This document shows, in pieces, positions 1 through 7,156 of a DNA stretch of 32,809 nucleotides (positions are counted from its first letter, which is position 1; every line of letters begins with the position of its first letter). The notes under the pieces are model-generated. The model did no database searches. It was not told where the DNA came from and worked only from the letters and a program-made list of their open reading frames with translations. Source of the stretch: Bacteroidota bacterium (GTDB lineage: Bacteria; Bacteroidota; Bacteroidia; Palsa-948); contig PLUL01000014.1 of assembly GCA_003164895.1 (NCBI GenBank), forward strand, positions 1 through 32,809, written 5' to 3'. A program made the translations under genes and the position numbers.

Positions 1-1
1 G

Positions 2-83
2 TACCCGGAGGGGGACTTGAACCCCCACACCTTGCGGCATACGCCCCTCAAACGTACTTGTCTACCAATTCCAACATCCGGGC
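2..83 (-). tRNA. tRNA-Leu (anticodon GAG)
   Basis: Read on the minus strand, this folds as a class II tRNA. The acceptor arm GCCCGGA pairs with TCCGGGT (with a G-U closing pair), and the T arm reads GGGGG-TTCAAGT-CCCCC. The anticodon stem is TACGT/GCGTA around the loop TTGAGGG, giving anticodon GAG, which reads CUC/CUU leucine codons. The short extra arm and the GG..TGG D-loop region fit leucine tRNAs. The discriminator A lies at position 2 and the window edge cuts the 3' end, so I cannot tell whether CCA is encoded. Confidence 0.93.
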
Positions 84-147
84 AAAAAAAAAGAACTCTT
101 AATAAAGGGACGCAAAAATAAGTATTTCTAAGTTTGAAGGAATAAAA

Positions 148-1677
148 TTATTCACAGAACAGATCTCCAACAGAAAGCGGTCGTTCGTTCTCCCGCCAGA
201 TGAAATCTTTCAACATGAATTCTTTGGGAGTGAAATCTCTCATAGGAAAAAGCGTGGCATCGGGTTTTTTAAGGAACGTAACCTTTTGAATGGCATTTTC
301 TTTTATATAGATCATCATATTGCTGCAATCTGCTTTATTGATGCCGATCTTTTTCTGTTTGTCCTTTGCAAAATAAACCGTCTGACCGTTTCCTTCCACA
401 TGAATTTTGGAGAGTTTGTTCTTCTTGAAATAACCCGTCATCTCTTTTCCTTTTATCTGATTGTATTTTATAGAATCTTCTTTCGAAATAATGAATGCAG
501 ATTCTTTCAAGAACATTTTTGAGATTTCTCCTCCGCTGGTTTTCAATTCTATTTTCTTGGCGATCAATTGATTTTCTTCCGACCACATGATAGGATGAAT
601 ATAAAGACGCATGATGGAATCTTTTCCTGAATACACCAGCGAATCACATCTTCCCTGAATATCGGTGCGATAGAATTTTACTTTGTGATAAGCGTACATC
701 ATCCGCCAGGTAACAGAAGTATCCGGTTCATGTTTTTTATTTAGCGGATGCTCATCCACCGTGCGAAGTGTATCGGCATGAAGGAACAATGTATCCGAAC
801 CATAGAATTGTTTCAGCAGCGCATGACCGGTAACGGTAGATGTTTCCTGTTTGCCAAGGTTGATCGCTTTATCTCCGGTAACAAGAATACTTTGTGCGCT
901 ATCAAGAATGGAAACATTACCAATGGCAATTCCAATCTTTTTTACTTTATCGTAATGAATGCTATCGCCTGTCATTTTTCTGCCCTGCGTGATGATGCTC
1001 GCGTTCTTGCTGAACTGTGCGTTATCGTTGTTGGTGTTGTACCATCCGCTTTCGCAGTAAATAATATTCTCTTTGTTCTTTATTCTGGTGGGACCAACAA
1101 AATAAGCTGTGTTGTTCGATGAATTATAATTCAGCGTGTCGCAATACATAACATACTGCGGATTGGTGAGCACCACATTTTTTTTGAAGGAAAACATTTT
1201 TGCCTTTGGATTGTAATAACCCATATCACTCACCAGCACATTATCTTTGCTGGTGATGGTTCCGCCATTGGGATAATTTGCTTTGTGCGTAGCCATGTCG
1301 TAATACAAAAGTTCGGTTACAAGCGTGGTTGACTTTTGTATCAGCTTTATGTTTTTATGGATCTCGGTGATGCGCGTATTGGGATTGTATTTTAAAAAAT
1401 CTCCGTGAATGGTAAGTGAATCTCCCTGCACAATGCGAACTCTACTGAACGCATCCACGCTGTTATCAGGATACATATACGCGCTGTCGCAGTAGAGTAG
1501 GGTGTTACCATCCTGAAACGACACATTGCCCAGTAAACGTTTCACATCTTTTCCAAGCCGGTCGTCATGTTCAAGAGAATTGGCATGAAGCAGTTCTATT
1601 TTTCTTGGCTGGGTTTGAGCAACGGCAGAAAAAATAAACAGCACGCAATAAATAATGGGCAGAAAATAAAACTTCAT
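148..1677 (-). CDS. OstA-like envelope protein (LptA/LptD-type OstA domain)
   Basis: A 509-residue exported protein. From the chosen start it has a signal peptide (MKFYFLPIIYCVLFIFSAVA|Q), then repetitive short beta-strand units with many Asp/Tyr/Asn residues. The early segment (about residues 24-180, with LLGNVSFQDGNTLLYCDSA) matches the OstA-like N-terminal domain of Bacteroidota proteins related to LptA/LptD, which handle lipopolysaccharide transit across the periplasm. It is longer than LptA (about 180 aa) and lacks the large LptD barrel, so the LPS-transport role is inferred from the domain. The open frame continues 26 codons upstream, but the promoter at 1684-1713 would start the transcript at about this ATG, and only this ATG places a signal peptide at the N terminus. 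The tRNA gene follows on the same strand. Confidence 0.82.
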   Translation of the reverse strand: MKFYFLPIIYCVLFIFSAVAQTQPRKIELLHANSLEHDDRLGKDVKRLLGNVSFQDGNTLLYCDSAYMYPDNSVDAFSRVRIVQGDSLTIHGDFLKYNPNTRITEIHKNIKLIQKSTTLVTELLYYDMATHKANYPNGGTITSKDNVLVSDMGYYNPKAKMFSFKKNVVLTNPQYVMYCDTLNYNSSNNTAYFVGPTRIKNKENIIYCESGWYNTNNDNAQFSKNASIITQGRKMTGDSIHYDKVKKIGIAIGNVSILDSAQSILVTGDKAINLGKQETSTVTGHALLKQFYGSDTLFLHADTLRTVDEHPLNKKHEPDTSVTWRMMYAYHKVKFYRTDIQGRCDSLVYSGKDSIMRLYIHPIMWSEENQLIAKKIELKTSGGEISKMFLKESAFIISKEDSIKYNQIKGKEMTGYFKKNKLSKIHVEGNGQTVYFAKDKQKKIGINKADCSNMMIYIKENAIQKVTFLKKPDATLFPMRDFTPKEFMLKDFIWRENERPLSVGDLFCE

Positions 1678-1683
1678 AAGCTG

Positions 1684-1713
1684 CAAAGATATATACTTAG
1701 ATATACGGACAAA
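1684..1713 (-). promoter_or_regulatory. Bacteroidota-type promoter of the OstA-like gene
   Basis: On the minus strand, TTTG (1710-1713), an 18-nt spacer and TATCTTTG (1684-1691) match the Bacteroidota sigma-ABfr consensus TTTG-N19-TAnnTTTG. The expected transcription start is about 7 nt beyond the box, at or within a base or two of the ATG at 1677. The mRNA is therefore predicted to be leaderless or nearly so. This is the best promoter match in the window. Confidence 0.7.
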
Positions 1714-1772
1714 CATGAACAGTTGTATTGCAAATAATGAGCCATTATTCCTCAATAAAAAAAACCTGCGAC

Positions 1773-1788
1773 CTTGAGATAACTCAAG
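1773..1788. other. Short inverted repeat CTTGAG-ATAA-CTCAAG
   Basis: A perfect 6-bp inverted repeat with a 4-nt loop lies between the OstA-like gene and the 42-bp repeat array, followed on the plus strand by AAGTTTTAG. It could be a small operator or a weak terminator. The rest of 1714-1986 holds no gene I can support. Confidence 0.3.
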
Positions 1789-1986
1789 TTTTAGTTGTGA
1801 GGAAGAGTTATATTCGCATAGTAAACCACCGCTGTTTATCTAATGAGAACAGAGTTGTCGTCATACAATACCTCATCAACTTCCTTTAAGCAGGAATTAA
1901 ATTCTCTTTCTCACTCATTATATATTACGTCAACCACTTGCCGTTGGAAAGCAATTTTGCAAGATTATCTTCCAACATCGGCTGGT

Positions 1987-2196
1987 GATTACATAACATC
2001 ATCATGTTGGCTTATGCAGATGCATTGTGATTACAAAACATCATCATGTCGGTTAATGCAGATGCGTGGTGACGGCATAACATCATCATGTTGGCTTATG
2101 CAGATGCGTTGTGATTACAAAACATCGTCATGTTGGCTTATGCAGATGCGATGTGATTGCGTAACGGTGCATTGTTATTGCGAAATCAGCAAAAAT
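1987..2196. repeat. 42-bp tandem repeat array 1 (four full units plus one degenerate unit)
   Basis: Contiguous units start at 1987, 2029, 2071 and 2113. Each begins GATTACA(T/A)AAC or a close variant and ends ATGCAGATGC(A/G)(T/A)(T/G)GT. A decayed fifth copy occupies about 2155-2196. There are no spacers, so this is not a CRISPR. Each unit contains the dyad AACAT-CATC-ATGTT (perfect in units 1 and 3), and unit 3 also has GCATAA...TTATGC around it. An open frame (1843-2235) runs through the array as 14-residue Cys/Met-rich repeats and stops 12 nt before the next gene. I treat that frame as uncertain, because any frame open in one 42-bp unit stays open in all. The array lies directly upstream of the gene at 2248. 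Confidence 0.85.
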
Positions 2197-2247
2197 TTAA
2201 AACCAAACAATACAAATCAAAACAAAAACAATTAAACAATTCAAAAA

Positions 2248-2622
2248 ATGGCAAAGAATGAAACAAAACGGCTACGACCGGCACAAGTAACTGCAGACAA
2301 CGATGCGTTTGCATCACTCAAAAAAATTGCAAATTATGCGCCTAACAACCCAGCTTACGTTGTGGCGAATGGCACTGCGTTGCAAACCACACATACTAAC
2401 ACCAGCGATGCTGAAGCGCAGGCACTTTCCGCCTACAATACGGCACGCGATCTGGCGATAAAAGCAGAATGGGCTTTTCACAATTACATGCTGGGTGTGA
2501 AAAACCAGGTGATCTCGCAATTTGGAGATGACAGCAACGAAATTCAGAGTTTAGGCATTAAAAAGAAATCGGAATATAAAAAGCCCAAGGCAAAGCCAAA
2601 ACCCGCTGCGCCAAAAGCGTAG
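2248..2622 (+). CDS. Small Lys/Ala-rich protein of unknown function, downstream of a 42-bp repeat array
   Basis: A 124-residue soluble protein with no signal peptide or membrane segment. The central part (about residues 50-95) looks alpha-helical with several Trp/Tyr/Phe residues. The C terminus (about 105-124) is a basic Lys-Pro-Ala tail (KKPKAKPKPAAPK) like those that contact nucleic acid, although that role is only a guess. I do not recognise a named family. The ATG follows a long A-rich leader with no Shine-Dalgarno, common for well-expressed Bacteroidota genes, and the leader contains AAACCAAACA at 2200-2209. A strong intrinsic terminator follows, so it is probably transcribed alone. Its upstream layout matches that of the 27847 gene. 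Confidence 0.8.
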   Translation: MAKNETKRLRPAQVTADNDAFASLKKIANYAPNNPAYVVANGTALQTTHTNTSDAEAQALSAYNTARDLAIKAEWAFHNYMLGVKNQVISQFGDDSNEIQSLGIKKKSEYKKPKAKPKPAAPKA

Positions 2623-2632
2623 TGAAATAAAT

Positions 2633-2669
2633 AAAGCCCATTTCGAGTTTGGCGGAGTGGGCTTTTTTG
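2633..2669 (+). terminator. Rho-independent terminator after the 124-aa gene
   Basis: AAAGCCCA (2633-2640) pairs over 8 bp with TGGGCTTT (2658-2665), and the 3' arm runs into TTTTTTG. The loop is 17 nt. The T-run also supplies the TTTG of the next gene's promoter, so the two signals overlap. Confidence 0.75.
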
Positions 2670-2694
2670 TTTTTCTACAAAATGTGTATCTTTA
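2666..2694 (+). promoter_or_regulatory. Bacteroidota-type promoter of the T9SS cargo gene
   Basis: TTTG (2666-2669), a 17-nt spacer and TATCTTTA (2687-2694) match TTTG-N-TAnnTTTG with one mismatch. The start codon is at 2699, so the transcript would have almost no leader. Confidence 0.55.
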
Positions 2695-2698
2695 CTCA

Positions 2699-3661
2699 AT
2701 GAAGAAACATTACGCTTTTATATTATTTGCAATTGTTTTCTTTTCTGCCGATGCGCAGACGAATGTTTATCATCCGTTTCCTGATACGAATGCTATTTGG
2801 GCATTTAGGGGTTGGAATATTTATAATTTACCTGGACATAATGGAGAATGGCGTTATGCTATGAGGGGCGATACTAGTATCAATGGAAAGAGTTATAAGA
2901 AAATATATTCAATTATTGATACTACTATAATGGATTTACCCTATGAACAATCTACCTATTATGCTGCAATCAGGGAACAAAATAAAAGAGTTTATATTAT
3001 AATTCATACTTCGCAAGAACAATTATTATATGATTTCAATCTTTCAATAGGTGATACCATTACTTATTATCATTCATTAATGGGAACGGAACCATATCAG
3101 ATAACTACTGATACCTTTTCCCGTGTGGTTACAGCAATTGATTCAATTCTTTTATTAGATGGAAAATATAGAAAACGGTGGGCATTGCAAAATGGAAAAA
3201 ATTGTTCCCATCCTGATGTAGTTGTCGAAGGTATTGGTAGTATTAATTGGTATGGTTTATTTAACCCATTAGTACCTGCTATAATAACTAACGGCGACCA
3301 ATTTGAATTCACCTGTTTTAAAAATAATGATACAACTTTATTTATTGGCAATACATTATGCCATAAATGCTTTTGTTATTTGCTTACCGGAATTGATAAT
3401 GTAGAAGATAAGCAAATACAAATAAAGATTTCTCCCAATCCCACAAGCGGGCAATTTCAAATACAAGCCAATAGCCACCAGCTATTAGCTAATAGCCAAA
3501 TAGAAATTTATAATGTGATGGGAGAAAAAGTTTACAGCAAAACCCAATTACCTCAATCAACACAATTAACCATTAACCTTTCTGCGCAAGCAGCCGGAAT
3601 TTATTTTCTGCAACTCAAAACAGAGCAGGGGATAGCTACCAAGAAAATTGTGAAAGAGTAA
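2699..3661 (+). CDS. Secreted protein with a T9SS type A C-terminal sorting domain
   Basis: A 320-residue protein with signal peptide MKKHYAFILFAIVFFSADAQ, a middle of about 220 residues that I do not recognise, and a C-terminal sorting domain from about residue 245 (KISPNPTSGQFQI ... IEIYNVMGEKVY ... GIYFLQLKTEQGIATKKIVKE). Such domains direct export through the type IX system and are normally cleaved with attachment to the cell surface; that is family knowledge. The frame is open 14 codons further upstream, but the signal peptide and promoter support this ATG. Four cysteines (about residues 172-228), including a CHKCFC cluster, precede the sorting domain. The first and last parts resemble the T9SS gene at 25486 at the DNA level while the middle does not. 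A 7-bp microsatellite lies in the sorting domain. It ends one base from the convergent gene at 3663. Confidence 0.85.
   Translation: MKKHYAFILFAIVFFSADAQTNVYHPFPDTNAIWAFRGWNIYNLPGHNGEWRYAMRGDTSINGKSYKKIYSIIDTTIMDLPYEQSTYYAAIREQNKRVYIIIHTSQEQLLYDFNLSIGDTITYYHSLMGTEPYQITTDTFSRVVTAIDSILLLDGKYRKRWALQNGKNCSHPDVVVEGIGSINWYGLFNPLVPAIITNGDQFEFTCFKNNDTTLFIGNTLCHKCFCYLLTGIDNVEDKQIQIKISPNPTSGQFQIQANSHQLLANSQIEIYNVMGEKVYSKTQLPQSTQLTINLSAQAAGIYFLQLKTEQGIATKKIVKE
3466..3500 (+). repeat. Imperfect 7-bp microsatellite in the T9SS sorting domain
   Basis: Five consecutive heptamers read AGCCAAT, AGCCACC, AGCTATT, AGCTAAT and AGCCAAA. They encode the stretch ANSHQLLANSQ between two conserved strands of the sorting domain. 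Seven is not a multiple of three, so a one-unit change would shift the frame. Confidence 0.6.
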
Positions 3662-3662
3662 T

Positions 3663-4040
3663 TCACCATCTTCCTCCCGCAGAAAATAAAAAACCAATCG
3701 GTGTGTCAATATCATATAGCCATTGATAACCTCTTGATTCTTTTCTGCAAAATGGTTCTAACAATGTTGCGATGTTTTTGTAGGAATCAATTGTAAGGTC
3801 GCAAAAAAAATCTACATAATCGGTAGTAGTTATTCCAAGGTCTTCTTCGGCAACACGCAGTGTGAGTTTGATGTTTAACAATTCAATGAAATCATGACTG
3901 GTAAGTTCAATGGATGTTTTAGTATCAATAATTAAATTAATTACTTCTCTGAATTTATTTGCCTGCGAAGAATCAAAATCAGAAAGCCGGATGGCATGTT
4001 CATCATAGCCGTTTATATCTTTAACGTATTCTAATTTCAT
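3663..4040 (-). CDS. Hypothetical protein, 125 aa, acidic
   Basis: A 125-residue soluble protein without signal peptide or membrane segments. The N-terminal half has alternating charged and hydrophobic residues (DSSQANKFREVINLIIDTKTSIEL), then LRVAEEDLGI. The C terminus ends in an aromatic and glycine stretch (GYQWLYDIDTPIGFLFSAGGRW). I do not recognise a family. It converges on the T9SS gene with a one-base gap and follows dnaJ on the same strand after 87 bp containing an inverted repeat. Codon use looks like that of its neighbours, and the intact frame suggests a real gene. Confidence 0.7.
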   Translation of the reverse strand: MKLEYVKDINGYDEHAIRLSDFDSSQANKFREVINLIIDTKTSIELTSHDFIELLNIKLTLRVAEEDLGITTTDYVDFFCDLTIDSYKNIATLLEPFCRKESRGYQWLYDIDTPIGFLFSAGGRW

Positions 4041-4041
4041 A

Positions 4042-4127
4042 TTGGGATTACGCAGATTGCAATAAGATTACACCGATAGAATGACTTTAGGATCGGTGAA
4101 ATCTCTTTTTTGTTTTTATCTGTGAAA
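4042..4127. repeat. GATTAC-type intergenic element with inverted repeat
   Basis: GATTACACCGAT (4066-4077) pairs with ATCGGTGAAATC (4092-4103) with one mismatch, around a 14-nt loop. The flanks carry related words (GGGATTACGCAGATT before, ATCTGTGAAATC after). On the plus strand the second arm runs into CTCTTTTTTG, so it could end transcripts reading in from the T9SS gene. It looks like a dispersed intergenic repeat, but I cannot check for other copies. Confidence 0.45.
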
Positions 4128-5030
4128 TCATTTTTTATTAAGCTTGGCTAATTCCCTGAACAATTCTTTTTCTTTCTCAGTAATGTTTGTTGGAATCTTC
4201 ACCTGATAAGTAATATATAGGTCGCCAAACTCACCTTCTTTTTTATAAACCGGAAATCCTTTGCCTTTCAGTTTTACTTTAGTGCCGTTTTGTGTTTCGG
4301 GTTTTACATTGAGTTTTACTTTTCCGTCAAACGTATCAATGGTAATTTCTCCTCCCAACACCGCGGTATAAAAATCCAGATCAACATCCGAGTATAGATT
4401 ATTTCCTTCGCGTTTAAACCTGGTGTGATTGGAAATATTAAACGTGATGAACAAATCTCCGCTTGCTCCTCCGTTCATTCCTTCACTACCATGTCCGGGG
4501 ATTTTTATGGTTTGTCCGTTCTCAACTCCCGCAGGAATATTAAGACGAATACTTTTGCCATTGACAGTTAATGTTCGTTTATCGGTTTTATAAACTTCTT
4601 TTAAGTCAAGATGCAATTCAGCATTCAAGTCCTGACCTTTAAATCTGGATTGTCTTCCTCTGCCGCTGCGTGATGAACCGCCACCAAACATGGATTCAAA
4701 GAAATCAGAAAAGTCGTGTTCTTCACCTCCGGAATGTTGTTGTCTGCCCGAAAATCCTCCAAATGGTTGCTGGCGTTGCCCTCCGGCTTTTTCAAATTCC
4801 TTAGCGTGTTTCCAATCTTTACCGTAAGTATCGTATTGTTTTCTTTTTTCAGGATCGCTTAAAACTTCGTTTGCCTCATTGATATCTTGAAATTTCTTTT
4901 TTGCAGAAGCGTCATTAGGATTTAGATCTGGATGGTGTTTTCTTGCAAGCTTGCGAAACGCTTTTTTTATATCGCTCTCGCTTGCATTTTTATTCAATTC
5001 CAATATTTTGTAGTAATCGATGTATTCCAT
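4128..5030 (-). CDS. CbpA-type DnaJ co-chaperone (no zinc finger)
   Basis: A 300-residue J-domain protein. The J domain spans residues 4-70 with the catalytic HPD at 33-35, which stimulates DnaK ATPase. A Gly/Phe/Ser-rich linker follows (about 80-130, FGGFSGRQQHSGG ... MFGGGSSRSGRG), then the two beta-barrel substrate-binding domains (about 131-290). The CxxCxGxG zinc repeats of true DnaJ are absent and the length fits CbpA or class B J-proteins, so it likely works with DnaK as an auxiliary chaperone in the cytoplasm. It follows uvrB by 76 bp on the same strand and has its own TACATTTG box. Confidence 0.92.
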   Translation of the reverse strand: MEYIDYYKILELNKNASESDIKKAFRKLARKHHPDLNPNDASAKKKFQDINEANEVLSDPEKRKQYDTYGKDWKHAKEFEKAGGQRQQPFGGFSGRQQHSGGEEHDFSDFFESMFGGGSSRSGRGRQSRFKGQDLNAELHLDLKEVYKTDKRTLTVNGKSIRLNIPAGVENGQTIKIPGHGSEGMNGGASGDLFITFNISNHTRFKREGNNLYSDVDLDFYTAVLGGEITIDTFDGKVKLNVKPETQNGTKVKLKGKGFPVYKKEGEFGDLYITYQVKIPTNITEKEKELFRELAKLNKK

Positions 5031-5051
5031 TTCTGATTAATTGAATTTAGA

Positions 5052-5059
5052 CAAATGTA
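5052..5059 (-). promoter_or_regulatory. Putative -7 box (TACATTTG) of dnaJ
   Basis: TACATTTG matches TAnnTTTG on the minus strand, 21 nt before the dnaJ ATG, which predicts a leader of about 15 nt. I see no good TTTG at the -33 position, so it is weaker than the OstA promoter. Confidence 0.45.
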
Positions 5060-5106
5060 ACGTAAATGAGAATTGATAGGAAATGATTTTTGTCAATTGC
5101 TAAATA

Positions 5107-7122
5107 CTATTTCTTGTCTAATTTCTTTTCCATCGCAAACAATTCATCTCTCAATCGTGCGGCTTCAATGAAATCCATTTCTTTTGCTGCGCGCGAAATT
5201 TCTTTTCTCAGTTGTGCAATTGCTTTTTCAATTTGTTCTTTGCTCATATATTGCACCACAGGGTCAGCAGCGTAATCAAAAGTTTCTTTTTCAATGTAAG
5301 CGTATTTCGTTCCTCCGCCAGTGCCACCTTCGAGCGGTGACATATTTGTTTTTGCTTTAATGATAGTAGTAGGGGTAATGCCGTGCTTGTAGTTATATTC
5401 AATTTGTTTTTTTCTTCTGCGAGTGGTTTCGTCCATGGTTTTTTTCATCGAATCGGTAATCTTATCACCATACATAATTACTTTTCCGTTTACGTTTCTG
5501 GCTGCCCTTCCCACAACTTGCACCAATGAGCGTTCCGACCTAAGGAACCCTTCTTTATCTGCATCCAAAATTGCAACGAGAGAAACTTCCGGCAGATCCA
5601 ATCCTTCACGCAAAAGATTTATTCCCACAAGTACATCAAATAATCCAAGCCGGAGGTCGCGAAGAATTTCCACGCGCTCCATTGTGTCAATATCTGAATG
5701 AATATAACGGCAGCGTACGCCTGCATTTGCAAGAAACTTTGCCAGCTCTTCTGCCATTCGTTTTGTGAGTGTGGTTACGAGCACGCGTTCATCTCTCGCG
5801 GTAACTATTCTAATTTCTTCAAGCAGATCATCAATTTGATTTTGAGTGGGACGAACTTCAATCATCGGATCAAGTAATCCGGTGGGACGAATTAATTGTT
5901 CTACCACAACGCCTTCGGATTTTTTTAATTCAAAATCAGAAGGAGTTGCACTTACAAAGATTGCTTTGTTGAGCATAGATTCAAACTCTTCGAATTTTAA
6001 TGGACGATTGTCCATCGCTGCAGGTAATCTGAATCCATACTCTACAAGAATTTCTTTGCGCGAGCGGTCGCCACCGTACATGGCGTGAATCTGAGGAATG
6101 GTTGCATGGCTTTCATCAATCACCATTAAATAATCTTTTGGAAAATAATCCAGCAGGCAGAACGGACGAGTGCCCGGTTTTCTTCCGTCAAAATAGCGTG
6201 AATAGTTTTCAATGCCGGAACAGTAGCCAAGTTCTTTCATCATTTCCACATCGTGAGTTACGCGGTCGTAAATGCGTTTTGCTTCCAAAGGTTTTCCAAT
6301 CTCGTTGTAATAATCTACGTGCTTGCCAAGGTCGATCTGAATGTTTGCGATCGCTTTGTTGATAGTATCAGGAGAAGTAACAAAAATATTTGCAGGGTAA
6401 ATAATATAGCTGTCAAACTTTTCCATCATTCTTCCGGTGGAAGTTTCAAAAGTTTGAATCTCTTCAACTTCATCTCCGAAAAATAAAATGCGCACGGAAT
6501 AATCCGCATAGGCAAGGTTCACATCTACTGTGTCTCCTTTTACGCGAAAATTCCCTCTCTGAAAATCAACTTCTGTTCTTGAATAAAGTGAATTTACAAG
6601 TTGAAGCAAAAATTTATTCCGACTTATTTTTTCTCCCTTTTTTACTTCAACTATATTTTTATGAAACTCAGCAGGATTTCCGATTCCGTAAATGCAACTC
6701 ACAGATGAAATAACAATCACATCTCTTCTGCCGGAAAGCAGGGCAGAGGATGCACTGAGACGAAACTTTTCGATCTCATCGTTTATCGCCATGTCTTTTT
6801 CAATAAATGTATTTGTCGCTGGCAAAAATGCTTCCGGCTGATAGTAATCGTAATAGGAAACAAAATATTCGACAGCATTTTTCGGAAAGAACTGCTTGAA
6901 CTCACCAAACAATTGCGCAGCCAGTGTTTTGTTATGACTTAGGATAAGCGTTGGTTTCTGAATCTGTTGTATCACATTCGCCACCGTAAATGTTTTTCCG
7001 GAACCTGTTACACCAAGCAAAGTTTGAAAAGGAACTTCGTCTTTTAGTCCTTGCACCAATTGCTTGATGGCTTCAGGTTGGTCGCCTGTAGGATAAAAAT
7101 CGGATGTTAGTTGAAATTCCAT
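5107..7122 (-). CDS. uvrB: Excinuclease ABC subunit UvrB
   Basis: A full-length (671 aa) UvrB, the damage-verifying helicase-like subunit of nucleotide excision repair, which is loaded by UvrA and recruits UvrC. The Walker A motif GVTGSGKT is at 37-44. The beta-hairpin region that inserts between DNA strands reads YYDYYQPEAFLP, shortly before residue 105. The Walker B motif DESH is at 336-339. Helicase motifs V-VI are GINLLREGLDLPEVSLV and QVVGRAARN. The UVR domain that binds UvrC is at the C terminus (EKAIAQLRKEISRAAKEMDFIEAARLRDEL). All key motifs are intact. Its ATG sits 5 nt after a TAACTTTG box, so it is probably transcribed on its own as well as from the upstream acyltransferase, whose stop is 34 bp away. 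uvrA and uvrC are not in the window. Confidence 0.98.
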   Translation of the reverse strand: MEFQLTSDFYPTGDQPEAIKQLVQGLKDEVPFQTLLGVTGSGKTFTVANVIQQIQKPTLILSHNKTLAAQLFGEFKQFFPKNAVEYFVSYYDYYQPEAFLPATNTFIEKDMAINDEIEKFRLSASSALLSGRRDVIVISSVSCIYGIGNPAEFHKNIVEVKKGEKISRNKFLLQLVNSLYSRTEVDFQRGNFRVKGDTVDVNLAYADYSVRILFFGDEVEEIQTFETSTGRMMEKFDSYIIYPANIFVTSPDTINKAIANIQIDLGKHVDYYNEIGKPLEAKRIYDRVTHDVEMMKELGYCSGIENYSRYFDGRKPGTRPFCLLDYFPKDYLMVIDESHATIPQIHAMYGGDRSRKEILVEYGFRLPAAMDNRPLKFEEFESMLNKAIFVSATPSDFELKKSEGVVVEQLIRPTGLLDPMIEVRPTQNQIDDLLEEIRIVTARDERVLVTTLTKRMAEELAKFLANAGVRCRYIHSDIDTMERVEILRDLRLGLFDVLVGINLLREGLDLPEVSLVAILDADKEGFLRSERSLVQVVGRAARNVNGKVIMYGDKITDSMKKTMDETTRRRKKQIEYNYKHGITPTTIIKAKTNMSPLEGGTGGGTKYAYIEKETFDYAADPVVQYMSKEQIEKAIAQLRKEISRAAKEMDFIEAARLRDELFAMEKKLDKK

Positions 7123-7127
7123 AAACC

Positions 7128-7135
7128 CAAAGTTA
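7128..7135 (-). promoter_or_regulatory. Putative -7 box (TAACTTTG) of uvrB
   Basis: A perfect TAnnTTTG on the minus strand, ending 5 nt before the uvrB ATG, so the predicted transcript is leaderless or nearly so. There is no clear -33 TTTG. I see no SOS-like palindrome. Confidence 0.5.
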
Positions 7136-7156
7136 ATGGTAAAGGAGAGATGAAAT

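Noticed and set aside
748-1122. Plus-strand ORF opposite the OstA-like gene
   Set aside because: It is wholly antisense to an intact gene and has no family features.
1987-2154. CRISPR array
   Set aside because: Units are contiguous and near-identical over all 42 bp, with no variable spacers and no cas genes nearby.
1843-2235. 130-aa protein-coding gene
   Set aside because: The open frame mostly reflects a 42-bp repeat divisible by three. There is no recognisable fold or clear promoter, so I list the repeat instead.
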